Assembly (NCBI RefSeq): GCF_019703875.1
Contig: NZ_AP024110.1
Span: forward strand, 868,001-932,000
From: Methyloradius palustris
GTDB taxonomy: Bacteria > Pseudomonadota > Gammaproteobacteria > Burkholderiales > Methylophilaceae
Direction of reading: 5' to 3'
DNA: 64,000 bases
The position numbers were made by a program, and so were the translations under genes. Each line of letters starts with the position of its first letter. The first letter of the stretch is position 1. This document shows positions 8,958-18,335 of this stretch, one piece after another. The notes beneath the pieces were generated by a model, which saw nothing but the letters and a program-made list of their open reading frames with translations, was not told the DNA's origin and made no database searches.

Positions 8958-10079
8958 TTACTCAAAGAAATCTTTCACCTTATCCATCCAGCTTTTGTTT
9001 CTAGGGCTATGCTTGCCAGAATCTTGCTGATTAATGGTTTCTAGCTCCTGCAACAACTCTCTTTGTCTATCGGTCAGTTTAACTGGTGTTTCGACTATGA
9101 CATGGCACATCAAGTCGCCATTATCACTACCGCGCAATGGTTTGATGCCTTTGCCACGCAGGCGGAATACAGCGCCTGTCTGCGTTTCCGCTGGAATCTT
9201 CATCTTGGCATGGCCATCCAAGGTGGGAATCTCAATCTCGCCACCCAATGCAGCAGTGGTAAAGCTGATGGGCATTTCGCAATGTAGATTGCTGCCTTCG
9301 CGCTGGAAGATGTTATGTGGCTTGAGGTGAACGACGACATACAGATCGCCTGGAGGGCCGCCATTAACGCCAGCTTCGCCTTCGCCAGATAGGCGAATGC
9401 GATCGCCTTCATCCACACCTGCTGGAATCTTAACCGCTAGTGTTTTGTGTTGCTTAACGCGACCACCGCCTTGGCAGGTTGGGCAAGGTTCCTTAACCAT
9501 TTTGCCGCTGCCATGACATTTAGGGCAGGTTTGCTGTACTGAGAAAAAGCCTTGTTGCATACGCACTTGGCCATGGCCGCTACAGGTAGTGCAAGTGACA
9601 GGCTGCGTACCAGGCCGTGCACCTGATCCATGGCAGGTTTCACACTCTGACATGACTGGAATGCGGATCTTGGTTTCAGATCCTCTCGCCGCGTCTTCAA
9701 GCGAGATTTCCATGTTGTAGCGTAGATCAGCGCCACGATAAACATTAGAGCGACGCCCACTAGCAGCACCGCCAAAAATATCACCAAAGATGTCGCCAAA
9801 CGCATCAGAGAAATTGCCGAAACCCTGACCACCAGGCCCGGGGCCAGCGCTAGGGTCTACACCTGCATGGCCATATTGATCATAAGCTGCGCGCTTTTGA
9901 TCGTCCGAAAGCATTTCGTAGGCTTCTTTCGCCTCTTTAAAGCTTTCTTCGGCTTTTGGGTTATCTGGATTGCGGTCTGGATGATGCTTCATCGCCAGCT
10001 TGCGATAAGCCTTTTTGATATCATCTTCAGACGCGTCCCGGTTTAAGCCGAGAACTTCGTAATAATCACGTTTTGCCAT
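8958..10079 (-). CDS. dnaJ: Chaperone protein DnaJ (Hsp40)
   Basis: Co-chaperone that delivers substrates to DnaK and stimulates its ATPase. It has a J-domain with HPD (KHHPDRNP), a Gly/Phe-rich linker, four CxxCxGxG-type zinc repeats (from CETCHGSG to CPTCQGGG) and the C-terminal substrate-binding domain. 373 aa is normal. It lies 80 bp downstream of dnaK, separated by a long hairpin. Confidence 0.98.
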   Translation of the reverse strand: MAKRDYYEVLGLNRDASEDDIKKAYRKLAMKHHPDRNPDNPKAEESFKEAKEAYEMLSDDQKRAAYDQYGHAGVDPSAGPGPGGQGFGNFSDAFGDIFGDIFGGAASGRRSNVYRGADLRYNMEISLEDAARGSETKIRIPVMSECETCHGSGARPGTQPVTCTTCSGHGQVRMQQGFFSVQQTCPKCHGSGKMVKEPCPTCQGGGRVKQHKTLAVKIPAGVDEGDRIRLSGEGEAGVNGGPPGDLYVVVHLKPHNIFQREGSNLHCEMPISFTTAALGGEIEIPTLDGHAKMKIPAETQTGAVFRLRGKGIKPLRGSDNGDLMCHVIVETPVKLTDRQRELLQELETINQQDSGKHSPRNKSWMDKVKDFFE

Positions 10080-10098
10080 TTATACTCGCCACACATAG

Positions 10099-10148
10099 CA
10101 CGGAGGACAGCGAGGGTGCAGATTGCTCTGGCCTCGCTGTCCCCCGTG
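10099..10148 (-). promoter_or_regulatory. Long hairpin in the dnaK-dnaJ intergenic RNA
   Basis: The arm at 10099-10115 (CACGGAGGACAGCGAGG) pairs with 10132-10148 over 17 bp. The single mismatch on the plus strand becomes a G-U wobble in the minus-strand transcript, so the mRNA stem is uninterrupted. There is no U tract after it, so a processing/stability or attenuation role between dnaK and dnaJ is more likely than full termination. Confidence 0.65.
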
Positions 10149-10159
10149 ACTGGTTAGAT

Positions 10160-12094
10160 TTATTTCTTGCTGTCTTTTACTTCTTCGAATTCCGCATCCA
10201 CGATTTCTGCATCTACGGTTTTCTCATTCGGTGTGCCTTCGTTGGTTTCAGCGCTGGCAGTTTCTGCCTGGCTGGCCGCATAGACTTTTTCACCCAACTT
10301 TTGTGAAGCTTCCATCAATGCATTGCTCTTGGCTTCAATCGCATCTTTGTCATCAGACTTCAGCACTTCTTCCACTTCCTTGATGGCAGCTTCGATGGCG
10401 TCTTTTTCGCCAGCGTCTAGCTTGTCGCCATGTTCAGCCAGTGATTTCTTCACGCTGTGGACCATGCCGTCTGCGGTGTTGCGCGCATCAACCAGTTCAC
10501 GCAGCTTCTTGTCTTCATCGGCGTGGGTGGCAGCATCTTCTTCCATGCGCTTGATTTCTTCTTCACTCAAGCCAGAGTTAGCCTTAATCGTAATCTTGTT
10601 TTCCTTGCCTGTTGCTTTGTCTTTGGCAGAAACATGCAAGATACCATTGGCATCAATATCAAAAGTCACTTCAATTTGCGGCATACCACGTGGTGCAGGT
10701 GGAATATCGCTCAGGTTGAATTGACCCAAACTCTTGTTGCCAGAAGCCATTTCACGCTCACCCTGTAACACCTGAATGGTCACTGCGGACTGATTATCAT
10801 CAGCTGTAGAGAACACTTGTGCAGCCTTGGTTGGGATGGTGGTGTTCTTCTTGATCAGCTTGGTCATGACGCCACCCAAGGTTTCAATACCCAAAGATAA
10901 TGGCGTTACGTCTAGTAACAGAACGTCTTTCACATCACCTTGCAACACACCACCTTGAATAGCAGCGCCAACAGCAACCGCTTCATCAGGGTTTACGTCT
11001 TTACGTGGCTCTTTGCCGAAGAACTCTTTAACCTTTTCTTGCACTTTAGGCATGCGAGTCTGACCACCGACCAAAATTACATCTTGAATGTCGGTCAATT
11101 TAACGCCTGCATCTTTAATCGCCACTTCGCATGGTTTGATTGAACGTTCAATCAGGTCTTCAACCAAGCTCTCGAATTTCGCGCGGTTGATCTTTACAAC
11201 CAAATGTTTAGGGCCAGTGGCATCCGCGGTAATGTAAGGCAGATTCACTTCAGTTTGCTGGCTAGATGAAAGCTCGATTTTGGCTTTTTCTGCTGCTTCC
11301 TTCAGGCGTTGTTTCGCAAGCAAATCGTTGCGCAGATCGAGACCACCGTTTTCTTTCTTGAATTCATCAGCCAAGAAATCGATCAAGCGGTTGTCAAAGT
11401 CTTCACCACCAAGGAAAGTATCGCCATTGGTAGAAAGCACTTCAAACTGGTGCTCGCCATCAATGGTTGAAATCTCAATGATGGAAACGTCAAAAGTACC
11501 GCCACCTAAGTCGTAAACAGCAATCTTGCGATCACCTTCCTGTTTGTCCAGGCCGAAGGCGAGGGCAGCAGCAGTAGGTTCGTTGATGATACGTTTAACT
11601 TCAAGACCAGCGATACGGCCAGCATCTTTAGTGGCTTGACGTTGACTGTCGTTGAAGTAAGCTGGTACGGTAATCACTGCTTCAGTAACTTCTTCACCTA
11701 GATAGTCTTCTGCGGTTTTTTTCATCTTACGCAGAACTTCGGCTGAGATTTGTGGTGGTGCCATTTTCTCGCCACGCACTTCTACCCATGCATCGCCGTT
11801 ATCGGCTTTAGTAATGGTGTAGGGCATCAAACCGATGTCTTTTTGCACTTCTTTTTCATCAAAGCGGCGGCCAATTAGGCGCTTTACAGCATACAGCGTA
11901 TTTTTTGGGTTAGTAACAGCCTGACGCTTGGCTGGAGCACCAACCAGAATTTCGCCATCTTCCTGATAAGCAATAATCGATGGAGTTGTGCGAGTGCCTT
12001 CAGCGTTTTCGATCACCCGTGGCTTGCCGCCTTCCATCACTGCGATACAGGAATTTGTTGTTCCCAAATCAATACCAATAATTTTACCCATCAT
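10160..12094 (-). CDS. dnaK: Chaperone protein DnaK (Hsp70)
   Basis: ATP-dependent chaperone. The ATPase domain begins GKIIGIDLGTTNSCIAV and contains VYDLGGGTFDVSI; the substrate-binding domain and helical lid follow, ending in an acidic tail (EFEEVKDSKK). 644 aa is typical. The start is an ATG ATG pair; GAGGA spacing fits either, slightly favouring the second (12091). A sigma-32 promoter lies about 60 bases upstream. Confidence 0.98.
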   Translation of the reverse strand: MMGKIIGIDLGTTNSCIAVMEGGKPRVIENAEGTRTTPSIIAYQEDGEILVGAPAKRQAVTNPKNTLYAVKRLIGRRFDEKEVQKDIGLMPYTITKADNGDAWVEVRGEKMAPPQISAEVLRKMKKTAEDYLGEEVTEAVITVPAYFNDSQRQATKDAGRIAGLEVKRIINEPTAAALAFGLDKQEGDRKIAVYDLGGGTFDVSIIEISTIDGEHQFEVLSTNGDTFLGGEDFDNRLIDFLADEFKKENGGLDLRNDLLAKQRLKEAAEKAKIELSSSQQTEVNLPYITADATGPKHLVVKINRAKFESLVEDLIERSIKPCEVAIKDAGVKLTDIQDVILVGGQTRMPKVQEKVKEFFGKEPRKDVNPDEAVAVGAAIQGGVLQGDVKDVLLLDVTPLSLGIETLGGVMTKLIKKNTTIPTKAAQVFSTADDNQSAVTIQVLQGEREMASGNKSLGQFNLSDIPPAPRGMPQIEVTFDIDANGILHVSAKDKATGKENKITIKANSGLSEEEIKRMEEDAATHADEDKKLRELVDARNTADGMVHSVKKSLAEHGDKLDAGEKDAIEAAIKEVEEVLKSDDKDAIEAKSNALMEASQKLGEKVYAASQAETASAETNEGTPNEKTVDAEIVDAEFEEVKDSKK

Positions 12095-12150
12095 GTTTTC
12101 CTCGTAATTTTTAACTATAGATTGGAGTCATCTAAATACTCATGTTCTAA

Positions 12151-12178
12151 AAGTGGGGATTATGTTTTCCATTTCAAG
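12151..12178 (-). promoter_or_regulatory. Sigma-32 heat-shock promoter of dnaK
   Basis: Reading the minus strand, CTTGAAA (12178-12172) is followed after 13 bases by CCCCACTT (12158-12151), close to the sigma-32 consensus CTTGAAA-N13/14-CCCCATNT. It lies between grpE and dnaK, so dnaKJ can be induced independently of grpE. Confidence 0.85.
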
Positions 12179-12198
12179 AAGCTGAGTTGTATTTTTAT

Positions 12199-12714
12199 TT
12201 AACTTTTTGCCTTGGCAACCATGACCAGCGCAGGTCTCAGCACGCGGTCATTAAGCGTGTAGCCTTTTTGCAGTACGCTGACTACGGTGTTTGGTTCTTG
12301 GTCTGCTTCTACAGAGCTGATGGCTTGATGTTTGTTCGGATCGAATTTCTCACCGACTGGGTTGAGTTCCACGATATGGAATTTCTCAAACACATGGGAG
12401 AGTTGTTTAACGGTAATCTCAACACCATTCTTGTAGCTTTCGAGCGTGCCAGTTTCTATATTTAATGCGGCTTCCAGACTATCTCTGACAGCAAGTAATT
12501 CGCCTGAAAATTTCTCAAGTGCAAATTTACGTGCTTTATCGATGTCGTCCGCTGCACGGCGGCGAATATTTTCACCTTCCGCTTTGGCATACAAAACAGC
12601 GGCTTGTTGCTCTGCCAGTTGCGCTTCTAGCTCAGCAATCTGATCTACTTGGTTTGTGTTTTCTTGATCCAGTGGGCTTTCCTGGTCCATAGGAGTTTGG
12701 TCTTCTTGCTGCAT
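12199..12714 (-). CDS. grpE: Nucleotide exchange factor GrpE
   Basis: Promotes ADP release from DnaK. The acidic N-terminus and a long helical segment (AELEAQLAEQQAAVLYAKAE) are followed by family motifs GENIRRRA and NPVGEKFDPNKHQA, and a beta-domain ending in RVLRPALVMVAK. 171 aa. It is the first gene of the heat-shock block, with its own sigma-32-like promoter upstream; no hrcA gene is adjacent. Confidence 0.97.
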   Translation of the reverse strand: MQQEDQTPMDQESPLDQENTNQVDQIAELEAQLAEQQAAVLYAKAEGENIRRRAADDIDKARKFALEKFSGELLAVRDSLEAALNIETGTLESYKNGVEITVKQLSHVFEKFHIVELNPVGEKFDPNKHQAISSVEADQEPNTVVSVLQKGYTLNDRVLRPALVMVAKAKS

Positions 12715-12774
12715 GGCTATCCTTTATCACTTGGTAATTTTTATTAATGATAATTACTGCATCTAATTCAATTT

Positions 12775-12802
12775 AAATGAGGCGTCTTGAGTTATTTTCA
12801 AG
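12775..12802 (-). promoter_or_regulatory. Sigma-32 heat-shock promoter of grpE
   Basis: On the minus strand CTTGAAA (12802-12796) is followed after 13 bases by CCTCATTT (12782-12775). Spacing and sequence match the sigma-32 consensus with one change, and mirror the dnaK promoter. It sits between waaC and grpE, about 60 bases before the grpE start. Confidence 0.8.
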
Positions 12803-12848
12803 TCTATTTAACGAAAACTCTATTAAATATGCGAAACAGGTTTGTAGC

Positions 12849-13817
12849 TTAGCGTTTGAGTTCCGAGAAGGCTGTGAGCACTTGATTGACGTCGGGACTG
12901 TCATTTTTCCCGCCAAGATTAATTGCAATAGAGCCTTCACCAGCGTAAGCACCATTCAATGCTGGGTAGGTATCTGTATAAATCGCGATACTAGGGATTT
13001 TTAAAGCGATTGCAAGATGTATTAGCCCAGTGTCTACGCCGATTGCTGCAGTTGCTTTACCAATAACGCCTGCTAGTGTTGCCAGGCCGAATTTTGGTAG
13101 CACTATAGATGACGCTACATTTTCAGCAATTGTATTCGCGCGTAGATGCTCATCCTCATTTCCCCAAGGTATTACTAAAGTAAAGCCTTTAGCTTGAAGT
13201 GCTTTGCCCAGTGCAATCCAATGATCAACTGGCCAAAGTTTAGAGTCTCTGCTTGTGGCGTGAAAGGCAATCACATAATTTTCAGGTAAATCAATACCAG
13301 ATTCGTCGTCTGATGGCCTAGCTGATAACCCATACTCAGGCAAGCTGGCAGGCAAAGTGTAGCCAAGCGTTTTAGCTGCTAGTGCACGGTTTTGCTCAAC
13401 AGCATGCTGGTTGCGAGGCACAAAATGCGTGTGATGGTAAAAAAGTGCCGCTAACGGCTCACGTGTAGTTTTGTAATTCTGACCATGCCGAATCCCCTTG
13501 GCAAATGTGGTGATTAATGCGCTCTTAAGCAAGCTTTGCATATCCAATATCAAGTCATATTGTTCGGCACTTAATTGCTTTTTAAAGCATGATATTTCGC
13601 GCCACGTACTTTTGCTAAACAAGTGCTTGCGCCAACGTCTGATGGCAACAGGAATGATTGCATTAATGTGAGGATTAAGCGCCAATATCTCAGCAAAACT
13701 TTCCTCAATCACCCAATCAATTTTTGCGTCTGGAAACTTTGCGCGGATATCGGCAATGATAGGCAAGCAATGAATTGCATCGCCCATAGACGAGGTTTTG
13801 ATGATAAGGATGTTCAT
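12849..13817 (-). CDS. waaC: Lipopolysaccharide heptosyltransferase I
   Basis: GT9 glycosyltransferase adding the first heptose to Kdo in the LPS inner core. It starts MNILIIKTSSMGDAIHCLP, the WaaC form of the N-terminal motif, and has GVDTGLIHLAIALKIPSIAI near the C-terminus for ADP-heptose binding. 322 aa. It is the last gene of the minus-strand LPS series, 13 bp after another GT9 gene. Confidence 0.88.
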   Translation of the reverse strand: MNILIIKTSSMGDAIHCLPIIADIRAKFPDAKIDWVIEESFAEILALNPHINAIIPVAIRRWRKHLFSKSTWREISCFKKQLSAEQYDLILDMQSLLKSALITTFAKGIRHGQNYKTTREPLAALFYHHTHFVPRNQHAVEQNRALAAKTLGYTLPASLPEYGLSARPSDDESGIDLPENYVIAFHATSRDSKLWPVDHWIALGKALQAKGFTLVIPWGNEDEHLRANTIAENVASSIVLPKFGLATLAGVIGKATAAIGVDTGLIHLAIALKIPSIAIYTDTYPALNGAYAGEGSIAINLGGKNDSPDVNQVLTAFSELKR

Positions 13818-13829
13818 ATATCTTTGTGA

Positions 13830-14873
13830 TTAAGCAAAGGTTGCAAGCCTTGCTTGTAATTTTTCAAACACTTGTTGAGGCTGAATACCATCCATACAGG
13901 GATTTGGACTGCCGCATGTTGGTTTGCTGTCTAACTCAGCGCTTTTGAAGCATGCGCAGTCATCACCAACGACCACTTCTTCAGCTTGATAATGAGGGGC
14001 CACGGAACGAATAGAGTTGCCAACTGCATATAAACCAATTACAGGAATACCTAAGCCAGCAGCAAAATGTAAAGGGCCTGTATCACCTGCAATAAAAAGT
14101 TTTGCACGGCTTATTAATGCTAAAAACTGAGCTAAGTCTGGGATGGATGGAATGATGATGATGTTGGCATCCATCTTTTTAAAATCCGCAAGCAAGGTGC
14201 GCTCTCTCGCATTAGTACCAGCTGAAAACGCTAATGAATAACCTGCATTTCTAGCAAGTTTATAAAATTCGTACCACTTTTCCAATGGCCACTCTTTTTT
14301 CACTTGAGAAGTTGCTAAATGACATAAAATCGTATTCGGGGGAATGATTGTGCTCACAGCGTTAATCGCTGCGGAGTGATTCGAAATACTGAGCTTTAAA
14401 TCATTTTTCGGCTTAATTCCCCATTGCGCAAGCAATTGAAGATGTGTCTGAGCATAGACGTAACTGAGGGATTCAATAGCAACTGTGTCCGTATACCCAA
14501 TTTTTTTAATGAACCCTTGTTTGTGCTCACGATATGAAAGCCTGATGGGCGCGCCTACTAGTAGTCCAAATATGGCACCTCTATCATTGCCGCCAAAGTC
14601 CACAACTCGATCAAAGCATTCTTTTGTAAGAGATTTAATGAGTGGCCAAGTCTCTTTAATGTTTGCTTTTCCGCGTTTTCTGGGCATTGCCCATAGCTTA
14701 TCAATGAACGTTGAATTCTCAAGTAAGGGAGCCATTTCTGCGGCTATCAGGACATGTAATTCTGCTTGCGGATAATGCAGTTTAATTGCTTGCAAAGCTG
14801 GTGTAATAAACACCGTATCACCAAAGTACTTAAATTGAATAGCAAGAATCTTCTTCGGGTTAAGCCGTTCCAT
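13830..14873 (-). CDS. GT9 family glycosyltransferase (WaaQ/heptosyltransferase III-like)
   Basis: The 347-aa protein has the GT9 N-terminal motif ILAIQFKYFGDTVFITPALQ and the C-terminal motif FIAGDTGPLHFAAGLGIPVIGLY. The overall pattern is closest to the WaaQ heptosyltransferase III group, although the exact acceptor sugar cannot be fixed from sequence. It lies between waaC and a WaaE-like GT2 gene, with 11-12 bp gaps, so the three are probably co-transcribed. Confidence 0.75.
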   Translation of the reverse strand: MERLNPKKILAIQFKYFGDTVFITPALQAIKLHYPQAELHVLIAAEMAPLLENSTFIDKLWAMPRKRGKANIKETWPLIKSLTKECFDRVVDFGGNDRGAIFGLLVGAPIRLSYREHKQGFIKKIGYTDTVAIESLSYVYAQTHLQLLAQWGIKPKNDLKLSISNHSAAINAVSTIIPPNTILCHLATSQVKKEWPLEKWYEFYKLARNAGYSLAFSAGTNARERTLLADFKKMDANIIIIPSIPDLAQFLALISRAKLFIAGDTGPLHFAAGLGIPVIGLYAVGNSIRSVAPHYQAEEVVVGDDCACFKSAELDSKPTCGSPNPCMDGIQPQQVFEKLQARLATFA

Positions 14874-14884
14874 ATTTAGACGTT

Positions 14885-15700
14885 TTAGCCCAGTTCTTTG
14901 TTATTTAACATCATGAGTTTGAGGTATTTGTAATAGGTTGTTTCAGCATTGTATACAGCAAGTATAAATCCCATGCGACCATCTAATATGCCAAGTTTCA
15001 AAATGTATGTTCGAAGAAATGCCCATAGTCCACGCAACACAGCGCTTAAAACACTAGTTTGTTTGTTCTTGGCCAACAACATGGCGGCCCCATCACTGGA
15101 ATATCTGTTTAGCTTGATAAGAACATCTTCTAGGTTGTTGTAGCTTAAGTGAATTAATGGGGATGACAGATTTTTTATCTGACAATTTGTAATCAATTTT
15201 TCGTGAACAATATCGTCACTAAATTTTGCTTCACCACGTTTAAATAATCTTGTTACATAATCTGGATTCCATCCAGAGTGATTAATAAACTGCCCACAAA
15301 AACTCGACGATCTTGAAATTTGAAAAGCTGAGTTTAAAGGATTCGACCTTATCGTCTCTTCTATTTCTGAATGCAACGCTTCTGACACACGCTCATCCGC
15401 ATCAATTGATAATACCCATTCATGGCTAACTAAAGCCAATGCGCGATTCTTTTGTTTACCAAAACCTTGCCAATCTTTTGCAATATGTACTTTAGCGCCA
15501 AATGAACGGCATATTTCGACAGTGCTGTCCATGCTGCCAGAATCTATTACAACAATCTCATCTGCCCATTTGACTGAGGATATACACTCTAAGATGCTAT
15601 CTTCTTCATCCTTGGTGATGATGATGATGGAGAGTTTAGGTGGGTTCAATTTGCGAGCGGTTTGTGAGTTTTGTGAATGATGATAACTAAGCGAGATCAA
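14885..15700 (-). CDS. GT2 family glycosyltransferase, WaaE/KdtX-like
   Basis: A GT-A fold enzyme of 271 aa with LSIIIITKDEEDSILECI at the N-terminus, VVIDSGSMDSTVEI and the DXD-type site LSIDADERVS. The pattern IAKDWQGFGKQKNRAL is typical of the WaaE/KdtX LPS-core beta-1,4-glucosyltransferases. No membrane segment is evident, so it likely acts on nascent core at the cytoplasmic face. Confidence 0.8.
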   Translation of the reverse strand: MISLSYHHSQNSQTARKLNPPKLSIIIITKDEEDSILECISSVKWADEIVVIDSGSMDSTVEICRSFGAKVHIAKDWQGFGKQKNRALALVSHEWVLSIDADERVSEALHSEIEETIRSNPLNSAFQISRSSSFCGQFINHSGWNPDYVTRLFKRGEAKFSDDIVHEKLITNCQIKNLSSPLIHLSYNNLEDVLIKLNRYSSDGAAMLLAKNKQTSVLSAVLRGLWAFLRTYILKLGILDGRMGFILAVYNAETTYYKYLKLMMLNNKELG

Positions 15701-15927
15701 TATACCTCAGAAAGAGCAGTTTGTTCTACAGTATGCTCAATAACTCTTACATCATATGGTATTTCCGAAAACTGTGATTTGTGTTTCAAATGAGTCAATG
15801 ATTTCGCTGCTTAAATATGAGGATTGATGGAGTAATACACATAATGGGCGTTCGCAGGCCGTATTGAATTAAACTATTTAGGATCTAATCCACGTCAGTC
15901 CCAAGTTCTATATAAATGCATTTTGCA
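15701..15927 (-). other. Gene-free gap in the LPS cluster, possible remnant coding sequence
   Basis: No complete gene is seen in these 227 bases. On the minus strand two short open stretches in different frames (about 37 codons each, one ending VIEHTVEQTALSEVY) follow one another and could be remnants of a decayed gene, but composition alone does not prove this. The local DNA is AT-rich. Confidence 0.3.
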
Positions 15928-17034
15928 TTAGGCGGAATGCTGCTGGGCTGTTTTGACCATGTTAATAATGTCTTCTGGGAGAATCGTATTAATGTCGCGA
16001 GATTTTGCCTGAATTGACAGGGCGAGTAATTCATCTGGCAGCCGCCATATAGGATTGATGGCATTATTGAATAATGAGAGCACAGGTTTATTTGTGCTGA
16101 TCGCAAGATGCATTAAACCGCCATCTGCAGCAATGATGAGGGATGATTCTTGCATGATTTTTTGACATTCTTTTAGGCTGGTTTCCCCCACCAAGTTTTT
16201 TATTTCAAAGGTATCGTCTTCTAACGATAGTATTTTTTCCGCATAAGAAACACCATTTTCACTACCCACGAGCACTACCTTTTTTTTATCCATTTTTTTA
16301 AGCTCTAAAACAACCTCATACCAGTGCCTATAAGTTCTGGTGGAGTCTGCACCTCCTATGGCAATTGTTGTTACATCTACGTTGTTTATTGAATGTTCTG
16401 TAATTTTCGTTAAGCTGAGTTTTTGGTGTGCATGATAGGAAAGTTGCGCACGGGTAAGTGTTGTGTTCAATAATTCAACAATTTTTTTTGTTGAATAAAG
16501 TGAGCGATTAATTTCAGGACCAGAAAATTTACCAAATATACTTAACCATGGCAGGTACCAAGCATAGTAAATTTTGTGGCGAATGGATCGCCATTTCATG
16601 CTTGATACAATCACAAAGTCATATTGCTTTGCATTAATCTTGGACTTGTCTGATTCAACCCTATTCAGCCATTGGTCGTCAGCAAACAGTGACGCGATAT
16701 GTATTGGGCAGAATAAATCAATTTGAATACCATGTTCATTAAGTAGTGATCTTGGCGCCAGATCCATTAAGGCATCCCCAATTTGTGGAATATCATAATA
16801 AAGCCATAAACATTTTTTCCATTGCGGCTTTATATGCTTGACCAAGTATTTTTTTTGTCCGCTTAACCGATATGCTAATAATCTGCGAAATGCACGCCAT
16901 CCCAGTTTAGGTATTCCTTTTTCTGGCAAATATATAGATTTGTTAGAGTGAATAGGATGAGCAATTGATTGAGAAATCGAGTCTATTGCCTCTTTAATCA
17001 AAAAGCGTTTTAAGCATTTCATGCGGAATTGCAC
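15928..17034 (-). CDS. GT9-like glycosyltransferase family protein
   Basis: The 368-aa protein has the weakly conserved N-terminal motif LWLYYDIPQIGDALMDLAP and the C-terminal donor-site motif IIAADGGLMHLAISTNKPVLSLF of GT9 enzymes. The N-terminal 60 residues are basic and unlike other members. It is AT-rich and probably acts in LPS outer core or surface-glycan assembly. Donor and acceptor cannot be assigned. Confidence 0.65.
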   Translation of the reverse strand: MQFRMKCLKRFLIKEAIDSISQSIAHPIHSNKSIYLPEKGIPKLGWRAFRRLLAYRLSGQKKYLVKHIKPQWKKCLWLYYDIPQIGDALMDLAPRSLLNEHGIQIDLFCPIHIASLFADDQWLNRVESDKSKINAKQYDFVIVSSMKWRSIRHKIYYAWYLPWLSIFGKFSGPEINRSLYSTKKIVELLNTTLTRAQLSYHAHQKLSLTKITEHSINNVDVTTIAIGGADSTRTYRHWYEVVLELKKMDKKKVVLVGSENGVSYAEKILSLEDDTFEIKNLVGETSLKECQKIMQESSLIIAADGGLMHLAISTNKPVLSLFNNAINPIWRLPDELLALSIQAKSRDINTILPEDIINMVKTAQQHSA

Positions 17035-17102
17035 TCTAATTTAATCTTTGTGTTTGTTTGGGCTTGCTGGCTAGACCATCGAAAAACTTCTAGGCTACCT
17101 TC

Positions 17103-18335
17103 TTAATTCTTGTTACTGATGCTGGGATTGGGGGTATCAGCAACAAGGCTACTGCTTTTTGGTATATAAGCACTAAGTAGGACACCTGCAAGTACGCAAA
17201 AAAACTTTCCTTCTGCGGCGTCTAGTAAAAGTGAATTAAACAGCGACCCTATTACCATCGTAACAATGAGTCCTTTCATTGCTGTACCGTAACTAGTTTT
17301 TTTTAGTTGGCTGGCAGTACGCCACTGAGTGGTGAAAAATGCCATTAACGCGAAAAGTCCAACAATGCCAAGCTCGTGAGTAATAAGTAGGAATTGGTTG
17401 TGAGGGTTAACTAAATGATCGATAGCAAGATGTTTAGATGTTGCTAGTTGGCTAAACTCTTGTTCAAAACTCCCCGTTCCTCCTCCCAAAAATGGATGCC
17501 TTTTAATTAAGATTAGCGTGTTTGTATAATATTCAATTCTCTGGTCTGATGATGTTTCTACTACGTTGGCATGGTGGCTTGATATTTCTTTGCCAATTAC
17601 GGTGAGTCTGGAATCTGGTAAAAATTGATGGCATGTCAATGTAATTGATATTGCAATGCTAAAGCCAATTATTGCTCTTTTCCCCCATGTTTGATAAGAA
17701 AAAAGTGCTAATAAAACAAATGCTAAGACTTGGCCTGTGCGACCATTGACTAAAAATAATATATTGAAAATTACCAGAGCTGAGAAAATAAGCCATGTGA
17801 GTCTGAAGTAACCCGTGAGGTTTTTTGCCTTCATCAGCATTAGAAACATTGCAAACGCCATAAGTATGCTTTGGTATATGCGGTTGGTAAATACGATATA
17901 ACCTTGCGTAAGGTCTTTAGGAGTAATTAGCCCACCCCACATTAAGTAAGAGGCTGTGAGGGTGATAATTGAGCTAATTAAGAAAGCATTAATCGCATAA
18001 TTTCTGTGGCGGTCTGAGGTGATTATGCTGATGACGATGGGTATGTAAAGTAATTTGTGATATCTAAACCACCACATGGATTTTGTATGCCAGTCAACGT
18101 TGGAATAAACCATTCCAAGGCCGTATAAAACAAATAGTCCAATAGCAATAGTTGACGCTGGATTCTGAATTATTCGCTGGTACTTGGTTTCCCACTCGCC
18201 AGAAAATAACCAAGCTAAAAACAATATGCCTATTGTGATATTGATAGCACCTATTCCAAATGGAAAACTAAAACAAACAGCTATGATGAGCCACGGTAAT
18301 ATTGTCTGGTTGAGTTGTTGGATGTGTTTAGTCAA
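17103..18335 (-). CDS. waaL: O-antigen ligase (WaaL/Wzy family) membrane protein
   Basis: 410-aa polytopic membrane protein with about 11-12 hydrophobic segments and a large periplasmic loop containing HPFLGGGTGSFEQEF and the HNQFLLITHELGIVGL motif of the Wzy_C/O-antigen ligase family. It would transfer undecaprenyl-linked glycan to lipid A-core in the periplasm. A Wzy polymerase role is not excluded, but the core-gene context favours WaaL. It overlaps the upstream GT2 gene by 4 bp. Confidence 0.78.
   Translation of the reverse strand: MTKHIQQLNQTILPWLIIAVCFSFPFGIGAINITIGILFLAWLFSGEWETKYQRIIQNPASTIAIGLFVLYGLGMVYSNVDWHTKSMWWFRYHKLLYIPIVISIITSDRHRNYAINAFLISSIITLTASYLMWGGLITPKDLTQGYIVFTNRIYQSILMAFAMFLMLMKAKNLTGYFRLTWLIFSALVIFNILFLVNGRTGQVLAFVLLALFSYQTWGKRAIIGFSIAISITLTCHQFLPDSRLTVIGKEISSHHANVVETSSDQRIEYYTNTLILIKRHPFLGGGTGSFEQEFSQLATSKHLAIDHLVNPHNQFLLITHELGIVGLFALMAFFTTQWRTASQLKKTSYGTAMKGLIVTMVIGSLFNSLLLDAAEGKFFCVLAGVLLSAYIPKSSSLVADTPNPSISNKN

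Noticed and set aside
10323..11516. Long open frames antisense to dnaK (for example 10323-10724 and 11280-11516, plus strand)
   Set aside because: They mirror the codon structure of dnaK, have no Shine-Dalgarno and encode Ser/Leu-rich sequence typical of antisense shadow frames.
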